DNA from: Erythroxylum novogranatense
Taxonomy: Eukaryota > Streptophyta > Magnoliopsida > Malpighiales > Erythroxylaceae
NCBI GenBank assembly: GCA_029891385.1
Contig: CM057230.1
Span: 32,877,402 to 32,941,401 of the forward strand
DNA: 64,000 nucleotides
Reading direction: 5' to 3'
The notes below the pieces were generated by a model. It saw only the letters and a list, made by a program, of their open reading frames with translations, made no database searches and was not told the origin of the DNA. Both the position numbers and the translations under genes were made by a program. Positions 24,558 to 35,200 of the stretch are shown one piece after another. Positions within the stretch are counted from its first letter, which is position 1. Each line of letters starts with the position of its first letter.

Positions 24558-25607
24558 CTGTCCATTTTCCCCTTTGTTTTGTCATGTATAAGGTTTTTAC
24601 CTTTCAAAATGGAGAAAAGAGGTAAGACTCAGAACACTACCACTGGATTTTCATGAGTACAGACTCACAAGTTAAAAAATGAGTCTGTATTCACACTACC
24701 ACTGGAGAATTGTCTACAAATTAAAATTTAACTCTTAACCATACAGCATTAATTCATGAAAAGTAAAAGACTTCTTAGCTATTCTTTTCAAAAACATAAA
24801 TTGTGCTAACACACAGATTCAATTTCTAATGTAAAAACATACAAGTGTCTGCATAACGACACACCAATCCCCATAAAATCAATTGATATCTACAAGAACT
24901 AAAGTTGCTCTCTACTGAGGATATTAGGATGAAAACAAAATAGAAGAATGAATTAAGTATAGGCTTCAGTAGATTAGAAGTAGATCACCAAAATCTGTCT
25001 CCTCCTTGCCCATTGTCTTTTTTTTTTTTTTCTTATGTTGGTTAGTCATATAATAACATTCAACCTGAACAGAGAGCGTCTTGGAATCATGAAACTCTGA
25101 ACCATTCAACCCAGTCTTTGAACGATGAGTAGAGGACCACAATTCGATCTTGTGGATGAAGATGACACAAAAGTATATGTCACCTAAGATGGTGATACAA
25201 ACTATGAGAGGGTGAGATGTCACTAAAATCAAAAGCTTTGAAAAGTTATAGAGCAGTTGTTCTCTGACAGGAAAATGAGAGATAAATGACAAGCAAAAGC
25301 TTATACATCTGACATCTATTCGCTGAAATCAAATCTAGCTCTGGGAGATAAAGAGCATAAACCTACTACATCCTCCCACAAAGGTAACTCTAATTCTTTC
25401 CAAGCGCAAATTATGTTACATTTCAGCGAACAGAAAATCATAGGTGCACAAACTCGATGCCAAAGAAGTAATTTGCATGAATTAATCACAGAAATTAAAG
25501 CCCTAACTTTGAAAACATGTGCACTGTTAAGAACGAAGAGAAGGTGATGTGAGCAGGAGTAAAGATCTTGAGAAAATGGCGAACTCCAAACCTATTGGAG
25601 AAGAGTT
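24558..25607. other. Region upstream of Makorin fragment, nothing firm
   Basis: A 108-codon minus-strand frame (24966-25292) has a long lysine run from a poly-T tract and no known domain. The expected N-terminal CCCH exons of Makorin were looked for and not found. 25480-25580 has 5'-untranslated-like sequence. Confidence 0.35.
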
Positions 25608-26324
25608 TAATGGGATTAAACACAAACTAATCCACTTAACTCAAATCCTTGGACCGGATACACTTGGAACTTGAAAACACGAAGACTTGAGCTATTTAAT
25701 ACTAAGCCCAAGAAGATATCAAACTTATTTATTTAATTTTGGACTTCGTTTTATTTTGGGCTTCTATGTTTTTTAGCCCAACCTTTTATTATTTGACCTA
25801 GGTATAAATACTTATGTTTTTGGGTTTTATAATTTTGGAGATGATGTTGTTTTGAGAGCCGATGGCTTTAGGGAGAACTTTGTTCTCTTGTTATTGTTAC
25901 TTTTCGAACCATCTTTTACTTATCAATTGTTTTATCAATTGTGGCGTGTTGATTGTTCGTTTCTTGGTTTTATTTTGATCATCGGGATTGCTCGGAACAA
26001 GTTTTCGAGAGGTGTCGTAGAAATCAAACCTTGCGTATCCTTTATTTTCTTGTTATTGTTCGTTTCTTGGTTTTATTTTGATCATCGGGATTGCTCGAAA
26101 CAAGTTTCTGAGAGGTGTCGTAGAAATCAAACCTTGCGTATCCTTTATTTTCTTGTTATTGTTCGTTTCTTGGTTTTATTTTGATCATCGGGATTGCTCG
26201 GAACAAGTTTCCGAGAGGTGTCGTAGAAATCAAACCTTGCGTATCCTTTATTTTCTTGTTTGCTGAATTCCAAATATCTATCATTTTTATTTCCTTTAGG
26301 TCAATCTTTCCGCGGTGCGCATCA
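25608..26324 (+). mobile_element. LTR of an unidentified retrotransposon
   Basis: About 0.7 kb with LTR features: a possible start TGGGATTAAACAC, a TATA-like 'ggtataaatac' near 25802, a 103-bp tandem repeat in the 3' part, and an end near gcgcatca. It is followed three to four bases later by a primer-binding site complementary to initiator methionine tRNA. About 55 bp of internal sequence follows before similarity is lost. Its second LTR and coding region are absent. The start is a guess. Confidence 0.6.
25955..26263 (+). repeat. 103-bp tandem repeat, three copies
   Basis: Units begin at 25955, 26058 and 26161, each starting gttcgtttcttggttttatt. Spacing is exactly 103 bp. The copies differ by only a few substitutions (for example ctcggaac versus ctcgaaac, tttcgag versus ttccgag). 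103 is not a multiple of 3, so the open frames through it are fortuitous. Confidence 0.95.
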
Positions 26325-26328
26325 ATTT

Positions 26329-26340
26329 TGGTATCAAAGC
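26329..26340 (+). other. Retrotransposon primer-binding site
   Basis: The sequence tggtatcaaagc, one base from tggtatcagagc, is the standard plant initiator-Met tRNA primer site. It lies just after the presumed LTR end and fixes the element on the + strand. Confidence 0.8.
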
Positions 26341-26386
26341 TAGTTTGGAGGAGAATTCTTATTCAACTCCATCAAAATTCAGGAAA

Positions 26387-26637
26387 TCACTACCCATCGC
26401 AAGTTAGGTTGTTGCAAATATTTTCCAATCATATCACGCACATCAAGTGGCACTTTTTTGCAAGGAGCAATATTACCTTTAACACCAGTAAGATGTTTTT
26501 TCATTCTAAAAGTTCCTCCCCCTTTAAATTTCTACCGTAAACATACAGTTATATTGGACATTCCCATCAGATGCTTGAGAGGAAGAAAAATAATTCCATG
26601 TTGGATCGGACTTACCACAAGTAGAGGATGACTCCAT
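26387..26637 (-). pseudogene. BED-type zinc finger fragment of a hAT transposase
   Basis: From the start codon at 26637 the frame reads MESSSTCGKSDPTWNYFSSS and reaches a stop. After a frameshift it continues FKGGGTFRMKKHLTGVKGNI and APCKKVPLDVRDMIGKYL. This N-terminal pattern (KSDPxW, then a C2H2/BED finger, then GVKGN-APCKKVP) is characteristic of plant hAT-like transposases and domesticated relatives, where it binds DNA. The first cysteine pair of the finger is degraded. No catalytic domain or hAT dimerisation domain lies nearby, so only the 5' end is here. Confidence 0.8.
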
Positions 26638-26639
26638 AT

Positions 26640-28500
26640 TTTCCATTATGATTTAATGTAAAAAATTTATAAAATAATTGAGTATACAACCTAAATGCAA
26701 TTCCAAATAGACAAGGAAAACATTGTCAAATGTATAAATAGACGGTTATTTTTTGATCTATTAGTCAAATAGTGAATTTGGTCATACTTACTTTTATGTG
26801 AGAATATACAACTAACATCAAAACAATAAATTTTGCACAATAGTGTAGTTTTAATAATTAAATATTCTATTTCAAATACATAATTAGTTTTTCAATCACG
26901 TCTAATGAAGTTTTGTGTTACTCTATAGAAAACAAGATAAATTAACACATCTTATAACTTCTTAAATATTGATGAACTCTATCTATTACTCATAATAAAA
27001 TTTTTGTATTTTTTGGTTAGATTGACTACGTTTACTTCAATAGTAACAATTTAATGGTTGAAGTGTCATGGAAATTTTTCTAGACATTGTGAAATTAGAA
27101 AAAAATTATCAAAATCCTGATACAACAATCAATATTAAGTTTGCTTAACTCAGTGTTTCCTTTTGATTACTAAACAATAAATTTGCTTATTTTCAAATGC
27201 CTTACAATGCTCATGTTTAGGTGTTTCATTCACTCTTTGCACAAAAGTGTTTTATACAAATTAATTAAAAGGATAAACAAAGAGATACTATAAAGTTAAA
27301 CTTTTTTAATCTATTCATAAAAGAATAATACAAAAACTCAAGTTATTTCTAATTTAAAGCACTATGTAATATACAATAATTTGCATCTACATATACAATA
27401 ATACATAAACATATTTGTTCCTTTTCAACTTGCTTTTTTCTAACATCAAAACATGCTTAAGAATAAACATCGTCATTAAATATTACATTATTCAAAATAT
27501 TGCAGATATAATGGGAATTGTAATTAAAGTTTATTCTTCAGCTAGCAATCATTCAATTATCCTTTGCATGATGCTAAATCATTGCCAGCCTTCCTAATGA
27601 CAACTTAAAAGCTTCTATATAGGATTTACAGGAATGAGTAACCTCAATGTTTCTACAAACTGCCTTATTTCCTAATGGTTTGATACATGGACACCATAGT
27701 AAAAATATGCAATAACATCTATGATAGTTGTATAAGGGAAAGCTAATGAAACAAATGTCAGGTTCAGTAGTTGTAAGCAAGCAATCCACATCATAACCAA
27801 ATTCAAATTAGCAAGCAATGAGGCTGAAAGCATACAAAAAATTTCTATAAATGTAACAATGGAGGTTTTAGCTAAACTGAAACTTAGGTGAGAAATGACC
27901 TCAAATTGGGTTTGATGTAAATCAGAATAGCAACTGAAACACTTCACAACCAAAGGACAAGAACCAATTATCAAAGCATCATAAAGCCGTCCCTATGTAT
28001 ATAATTTCATTGTCCCATACACAAGGTGTATTTGCATCAGTATTTGGCAGAAAGAAAATGCATATACATTATTCTCTATCTTGTCAAAGAAATAAATCAA
28101 AAGTTGAAACAAATATAAAATACCATAAGTCATAACAGAAACAAATACCATTACAGAAACAAATCAACAGAATGATACTCACGAAAAGCTCTCAGCCTCT
28201 CAGCCACCTTGAGTCAACAAAACAGATCATAGAAGCCAACAATAAGGTGTCTTTGAATTAACGGAGATGAAGGCTACAGAAGTATACAACAATGCCAAAT
28301 ACAGTATATAATTATATATAACTGAGCTATCAAAATCAGAGATTGAAGTGAATTGGAGTTCTACCTATTTCAGAAAACTAACTAATCAATGCCACTGATC
28401 CTTATCTGTTAACAACTTAACATATTCAAACAATAACACATAACAACTGCAGTACAACTCCTATTAGGCAGCTGTAGTACAACTTAACATATCTCCTATT
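26640..28500. other. Spacer inside composite element, no firm gene
   Basis: A+T-rich. Minus-strand open frames at 27574-27789 and 27672-27974 have no recognisable domain. Near 28170-28215 a minus-strand stretch could be a short exon ending KVAERLRAF before a gtgagta donor, but it is too short to identify. Confidence 0.35.
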
Positions 28501-28504
28501 AGGC

Positions 28505-28695
28505 AAACAATTCCTCTTGTTGTCGAAGTCCGACAGGCTCAAATTCGTTGAACCTTAGATCTAAGAACTTGAGTCGAGGCAACTGCAGCAACTCTCGGGA
28601 ATTTCCCAGCAAACATGTTGTTGCTTAGATCCAGCTCGAAAAGTAGCTTCAAGTTCTTGAACTTGTGAATACACTGAACCGTGACCTCGCTAATC
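28505..28695 (-). pseudogene. Leucine-rich repeat extensin (LRX) fragment
   Basis: Two in-register leucine-rich repeats joined across a one-base frameshift: KNLKLLFELDLSNNMFAGKF, then, in the next frame, LLQLPRLKFLDLRFNEFE. The spacing and the 'LDLSNN.FAGKFP....LPRLKFLDLRFNEFEG' type are those of the N-terminal LRR domain of plant LRX cell-wall proteins, which bind RALF peptides at the wall. Only about 60 codons remain, with no signal peptide and no extensin tail. A polygalacturonase-inhibitor-like LRR is a less likely alternative. Confidence 0.75.
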
Positions 28696-28893
28696 GGAAT
28701 ACAAAATTGAAATTACCCGAATCCGACCCAATAATACTCACCCGATGCTGTGTAAACATACTCACCCCCTAATCCTCGAGCCCAACTCAATAAATTGGAA
28801 TCTTTCTCTTTCTCTGCCTTCTTTAAGCCAATCGAAGCAAGATCTAAGCTTCGCTGTGTCAGATCGAGGTCGCCGGAGGTTGCGTTGTCTGCA

Positions 28894-29049
28894 GTGGAGG
28901 AGGTGCTAGAGTTGGCGTGTGCTAAGGACACCAAGGAGCGTATGGCCAGAGTGGAGAGGCTGCACCATCTTCTAGAAGCTTCCAGGAAGAGCTTGAGTTT
29001 TTCCGAAACGACTTCACTCGTGGACTACTGCTTGGATCTTCTCAAAGAC
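28894..29049 (+). pseudogene. CLASP N-terminal exon fragment
   Basis: Fifty-two codons closely resembling the extreme N-terminus of plant CLASP, a microtubule plus-end-tracking protein: EEVLELACAKDTKERMARVE and RLHHLLEASRKSLSFSETTS, then LVDYCLDLLKD. This is the first helical stretch of a TOG-type domain. The similarity stops sharply at LLKD, where the next exon would begin. The codon that should be the start ATG is GTG (28894-28896). The frame is open upstream, so it would read from the ATG at 28795 as a 118-codon protein. The 17-bp tandem aaggccagatctgaaa(c/g) follows at 29050. Confidence 0.8.
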
Positions 29050-29159
29050 AAGGCCAGATCTGAAACAAGGCCAGATCTGAAAGCAACCCCAGCTCCTCCG
29101 GCAACTACCTGGCATCTGAGAAGAGAGAAAGGTGTGATGGAGGGAAAGTGAGAAGAGAG

Positions 29160-29345
29160 AAGGAGAAGACGATAGAAATGTTTAGGTTTTGCGTTTTGAT
29201 TTTTTAACTTTACATCCGGTTATAAGATAACTGGTTCTCTGATAAACCGGCCGGTTTTTATATTTTAGGGTTAATAACTATAACCGAACCAGACACATGG
29301 CCGGTTCAGACGATTTCCAGTCGGACCGGCCGGTCCGATCCGGTT
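29160..29345. repeat. CCGGTT-rich palindromic stretch
   Basis: Repeated 'accggccggt' palindromes: ataaaccggccggttttta at about 29243, and a 16-bp perfect palindrome cggaccggccggtccg at about 29322. A possible cruciform or a leftover of a transposon end. No CTRR Helitron terminus could be matched to it. Confidence 0.5.
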
Positions 29346-29732
29346 TTCACATCATTGGTAAATGTATAATTTGAAAAAAAAATTGCTTATTATTAGTCAT
29401 AACTTTATCACAAGTTTAAATAATAATTCGAAAAAATTTAGGCAAATTTTTGCAACAGTTATTAAAACAATGGAAATAACATTGTTTTATAAACTATTAC
29501 AATAATCATAAAATAATAATTATAATAATAACTACACACTATTATTATTCTACCAAATAGGAATATGATACACAAAATGAGTCCTAAAATATGAGAGCCA
29601 TATTTAGACAAGTTCAAAAGATAGATCATTTACTATTTAAGTACAAAATACTTGCAGGCCCCAAAATAGATACATAGTGTACTAAACAAAAAGTAGCTGA
29701 CCAAAAAATGACCATTCTTGAACATTTCACTG

Positions 29733-31913
29733 TTAAGTTAACTTTTCTCTTTTGATTTTTGTGGTGAACTTGGTTGAAGACATTTGTGGTGATATTAAAT
29801 CACATAAAGGAATATCAGTCTCAGAAGTTTCTGATATTGGTCTCTTCATTTTGGAAATCTGGGGTATCATTTGAGCTGAAGAAACAATGTCTGTTTCAGT
29901 GTTACAAATTGCAGCTCTATCATCCTGTAATTAAATAAACTCAATAAGTGGAAGACACAATACATAAATATATAAAAAAAAAATAGATGTACATACTTTG
30001 TTATCAACTGTAGAGAAAGAAATACACTCATCCGAAATATTTTATGAAAAGTAGCTGAGTGAATCAATGCGATTTGAGTCCTGCAGAATGAAAAGTATGT
30101 TATAAGAGAAGCAGATACGTTGGCACTTTCTATAGGTTACTATGCTATTGTTTTTTTCATCAAACAACAAAATTCAACTTTGTAAAGCAAGAGATTATCT
30201 TACAATTTCTGATGTAGAAACTGATTGTGGTGCATTTGATTGAACAGAATCCTAGCATTAATTTAAATGAATTAAATTAATCATTCATGTGTGATCCACA
30301 TTATACATAATATTAACGGTATGTACGTACTTGTTTGTTCACAATAGGTAATGATGGCAGAGGCACAATATCAATAGCAATGTTACTTAGTGATTCATCC
30401 ATAATTGAATCCTGCAAAGTAGAACTTAATAATTGATTACTGAATGCCTATTTACATCTAATTAATTTAACAATGAATGGTTTAACAATGAGATAATATG
30501 TATCTGAATTTTTTAATATAGTGTCAATGAAAATAAGAGAAAAACAGGTCTAAATACATCTAATTTCTAGTTTCTAGTTTGTAGTATCTGAATACATCAA
30601 ATTTCTAGTTTCCCTCAATAGCAAATCATCAACATTCGAACTTTCATACACTAATTCTACCAAGTAGTCCAACTTCTTACAAACTCTTCCACCATATAGG
30701 GCAATTAGGAAGTACTTGCTTTATCAAGTTAGTAACCAAACAGAACGAAGTTTGTATCATACATTGTTTGAAACATTACGTTTGAAGAGAAAAACAGGTC
30801 TGCAAATCAGATGCAAGTATCCAGCAACTGTAACAACAGGCTGATACGGGTTCTAAGGCAATCCTAACAATGTTGAAACCATTGCCGATCAGAGAATTAC
30901 AAGAAAAAAATTTTAATTGAAAAAAGGAGATTATCAGAACAAAAGGAAAGTAAAACTATTGTTTGTTTTCAACTATAAGAAATAAAAACTATTCCTTGGA
31001 CCTAATATAATAAATGTTCAGCTAATTCGCACTTATCCAACAACAAAAACATGAAGAAGATTAACAAAGACAATCTCTAAACGTATCAACTCAACAAAGC
31101 AACCACACTGCCATTGTTCATGAAGCAATGAAAAGAAACATAATTTCGGTAACAGAATGCAAAATATGAAAAACCTTTTATACCAAATTATGGCGAAAGC
31201 AAAATACATAAAGTTCCCAAAACACAAGAACCAAAAACTTGCATTTTTGTCCAAAAAAACAACAAAAGTCAAGCATCAAACAAACACTAGCAATAATTAA
31301 AACACATAGAAAAGAGAATCGAGTCAACAGAACATTGTAACGACCACATTACTTCTAAATGCATCAATCGACTGCTAAATAAAACCCCATCAAAATTAAA
31401 ACAAAAAATCACAAGAAATGTGTGAAGTGGAGTAATACCTGAGACTAGGGTGGAGAATCTAGGTATTTATTGATTAGTTCCTCATTGCAACTTAATTTCT
31501 TGACAGTGAAACTTGAAGATTTGTTGATTTTATTAAATTCTGTGACTTGTACCTTAAAAGGATACGTTTTCTTAACCAAGCATTCTAACTCATCAGGAAA
31601 CCCATCTTCATCTCCTTCCTAATGAATAAATTAATTCAACATAAACACATGAAAGAGTAGGCAATTTATGATAAAAAAAAAGATTATAATCTTTTACAAA
31701 CCTTAATTAGACGATTTTTGAGATCATTTGCACTAACTTGAATCAATTGGAAGGCTTGATCATCAAATAACACAAATGACTCCAGACCATCATAAGCATC
31801 TTTTACTTGAACATGTAGATGACTTTTCACAACTTAATAATTCTAACAACTATTTTCCAAGACTCCTTCTCAGTATGCAACTGTCCAATGTAGTTGACTT
31901 TCATGGAAGACAT
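29733..31913 (-). pseudogene. Helitron-linked RPA1-like single-strand DNA-binding protein
   Basis: Six exon blocks with canonical splice borders lie downstream of the Rep-helicase on the same strand: 31702-31913, 31439-31618, 30331-30411, 30204-30251, 29997-30080 and 29733-29924. The first starts MSSMKVNYIGQL, followed by KESWKIVVRIIK and HLHVQVKDAYDGLESFVLFD, oligonucleotide-binding folds joined over an internal deletion. The second reads FPDELECLVKKTYPFKVQV. RPA-like genes accompany plant Helitrons and probably protect single-stranded DNA during rolling-circle transfer. Stops occur near the end of exon 2 and in exon 5 (YFS-stop), so it is dead. All blocks after the first are multiples of three. 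Confidence 0.8.
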
Positions 31914-32273
31914 TTTCACATTACCTGAAAAGCTATTTAATTCAAGGAAGATGTGTTAGGAAATAAAATCTCAATGAATAGAAAACTGAAAAGATAAATT
32001 AGTGAAGCATTCCAAATGCCTTTTATTTATAAAAGGCAAATAAGTGAGCAAAATATGAATGAAACAAAATATGAAAAAAAATCACTCAAATCAAAACTAA
32101 AGCTCCAATCTATAAAATGTAAATAACAAATATAAGCAAAGAAGCTACAATATAAATGAACTAAATAAAAGATTTAATAAAGAAAGAACCAAATATATTA
32201 GCATGAGGTTGATAGTCCAAAAAATATAATATTAAACAAATCATAAATGTCTCAAAATAAATGAAGCATAATG

Positions 32274-35200
32274 CTAAAGATCTTGAAATATTTCTTTATA
32301 AACAACATTGAGTGTCTGAGATAATGCTTCATTTTTTGTATTATGAACCAGGATTTTGAGTCCATGCTTTGATTTCACCCTTGAAATTGCCACATATAAT
32401 TGTCCATGCATGAAAATGGGCCTTGGCAGATACAGTCCAACATAATCAAGAGATTGGCCTTGACTTTTGTTTATCGTCATACAATATGAGATACTGAATG
32501 GAAACTGTCTCCTTTGAAGTTGGAAGGGCCAAATTGACTCTGTAGGTGTTATTGTCATTTTAGAGATGTATACTCTTTCACCAAAGTGAGTTCCAGATAT
32601 ATGTTTAGCTTCTACAACATTAACACCAAGCTGTGTAATAATAAGTCTTGTGCCATTGCAAAGTCTTGCTGATTTATTAATATTTCGAATGAGCATAATA
32701 AGAGTTCCAACTTTCAATATCAATTTGTGATTAGCCAAGCCTGAGCACTGCAATGTGTTTAAGTACTCAACTAGATGCAATTCTTGCAAGAATTCACATT
32801 GTTCATTTGCTACAAATATAGAATCAGAGCTTAGGTATTCCTTAGCTTCACTAGGAATAAGAGATAGAATATAATCATTAACTTTATCAACAACATCCAA
32901 AGTTGGAGTTAAAATAGCTCTGCCCTTCAAATAGCTTAGATCATTAAATTTTCTTTAATCTGTGGATAAGTTGACTCAACAATAGCTGCAACAGGATCAT
33001 GAAACTCAGTCAATAGAAATTCAGCAGGTATTTCCACAACTGCTTCTCCATCATTAGGTTCTGATAACTTTCCATCTCCAATCTTAAGCACTCAATCTGA
33101 AAACTCTTTCAATTCATCAGCATTAGTGTTTTGAGAATTTACATGCAATCGCATGTTTTTTGTCAGAGTTAGGACTTGACAAAGAGGCCAAAAGTAAGAA
33201 GACTTCATAGATGCATGAACAATGTCAGATCTTGAACCACCACGAATTACAGGTAGTATTTGTCTGAAATCACCACCAAATACAACAGACTTTTCACCAA
33301 AGGGTTTATTAAGACTATCAGGAACGTCAAATCTGAGAATATCACGAAGTGTGCAGTCTAGAGACTCGAAGCATTGCCTCTTAACCATAGGAGCTTCATC
33401 CCAAATTATCAATTTAGTTTTTTGCAACAACTCTGCATTGAAACTTCCTTGTTTGATATTAGATGTTGATTCATCAGTCAATTGAATAGGAATAGCAAAC
33501 CTAGAATGAGCAGTGCATCCAGCAGGAAGTAAGGTTGATGCAATACCACTGGATGCCACAGTAAGCACAATATGCCCTTCTGATCTTAATGCACAAGTGA
33601 GAGCGTTCCATATGAAAGTTTTTCCTGTTCCACCATAGCCATACAAAAAAAAGTACCTCCCTTGTTTTGAATTATAGATTCCATAATTGTATTGTAGACA
33701 ACTCTTTGTTCTACAGTCATTGTGCTCAAAAGAGTACTTAGTTGTTCTGAAAGTAGTTGCCTATTAAAGTTTAACTGATCTGCAATAAGTCTATTGTGCA
33801 AATCAAGATCAACATGGCCTTGAGGAATAGGCATTGGAGGAAAATCTTGTAAGATTTTACCATTGCCTTTGAGGAGATTGTCTATCTCAGCTAGAGCAAA
33901 ATTTTGCAGTTGAGAATCTGTAAGTCTTAAAGCTGTAAAAAAAAAACAACAGTTGTTAATATTGAAGTGGTTTTCACAAAGAAAATAGATCGAATGTATG
34001 AAGCAGCTCTTAAGATATAACGATACTAATGTATAAACATAAAAAATGTGGAATATTGAAAGGAATATTTGATATGAAATAATTCATGGTATGAATAACA
34101 CAAACTGAAAGAGTATGAAGAGAAATATAATCCAATGCTTGAACAAATAAAAATACAGTAGTTTGGAATGATTTCGAAGATTATGCTACTCACCGTTGCA
34201 TCCATATTTTTTTTGCTGAGAATAAACAATATCTTCTATTAGAAGTCTCTATGTCTTGTCCCATACATATTCTGGTCGTGAAATAGAATTGGACAAGAGC
34301 ATTGTAATGAATAGAGATCTTAAATAATGAGCTGTACCCCACAAAGATGCTTCACTAATAGCATCAATATATTCTCTATCATCACTTAGTAACCCAAGTT
34401 GATAACATGCATCCCTAAAAGTTGGATAAATTATTCCATTAACAGTTCTTATATCATCATAGCTTTCTGAGCCTTTCACTTGACTCAATAGAAGTCTGAG
34501 ATAGAAAAGTTCACCAGCACTTGGTGAAACATGAATCATTCTACCAATTTTTAGTCCTTTGAGTCTTTTCTTCCATTTTTTATTCTCACTTTGGTAGACA
34601 AACTTAGAGGGATACTCTGCATAGGTAAGATGTTTACCTTCTGGGAATTTCATGTTAGCCTCCATCCAAGCAAGAAACATGCTCTCTTTATTCCTTGGCT
34701 TCTTAGCAACTGATTCAAGTGTTTGCCCTTCTGTAAAGTATACTTGTTGTTCATCAGGAAGGTGAAAATAAAGCCTCTCAATAGATGGTTGTCTATAATG
34801 AATTTCAAAACCAAATATTCTAGAGCATGCTTCATGAGAAGAAATAAATCGACAATCTAAGAACATTTCAGGTTCATCAATTTGATTATTGCTCAGACTG
34901 TGATCATATAAGGCAGCAGTAACTCGATCATTTCCCTTGCTCAAATACTTGAAAAGATATTTGATTGATGAACTTTGATTGCAATACTCAACATTTATAT
35001 GGGATGCATATTTCAGAAGCAATTCCTGGTTGTAAGGAACAACAAATTGATTATCAAGGTCAACCCCTTTTTTGTGTATCAACTTACCATCATCTCTTCT
35101 CCTATAAATGGGAAATCCTTCATCATCAAAAGAAGTGATTCTTGCAAAAGATTTAGAATAATAATTTCCATATTTACCTTCATTCATGCATGGAGATTTA

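Noticed and set aside
24966..25292. 108-codon minus-strand frame with a lysine run
   Set aside because: The lysines come from a poly-T tract. No domain, and it does not match the missing Makorin N-terminus.
25955..26263. Regular repeats as a CRISPR-like array
   Set aside because: Units are contiguous 103-mers without spacers, in a plant LTR.
27574..27974. Overlapping minus-strand frames as a host gene
   Set aside because: Hydrophobic composition typical of A+T-rich DNA, no splice-consistent neighbours and no domain.
29220..29345. GC-rich palindromes as the 3' hairpin of the Helitron
   Set aside because: A Helitron end needs a CTRR terminus shortly after a hairpin and an A|T target. No convincing terminus follows the palindromes, and the CLASP fragment lies between plausible limits.
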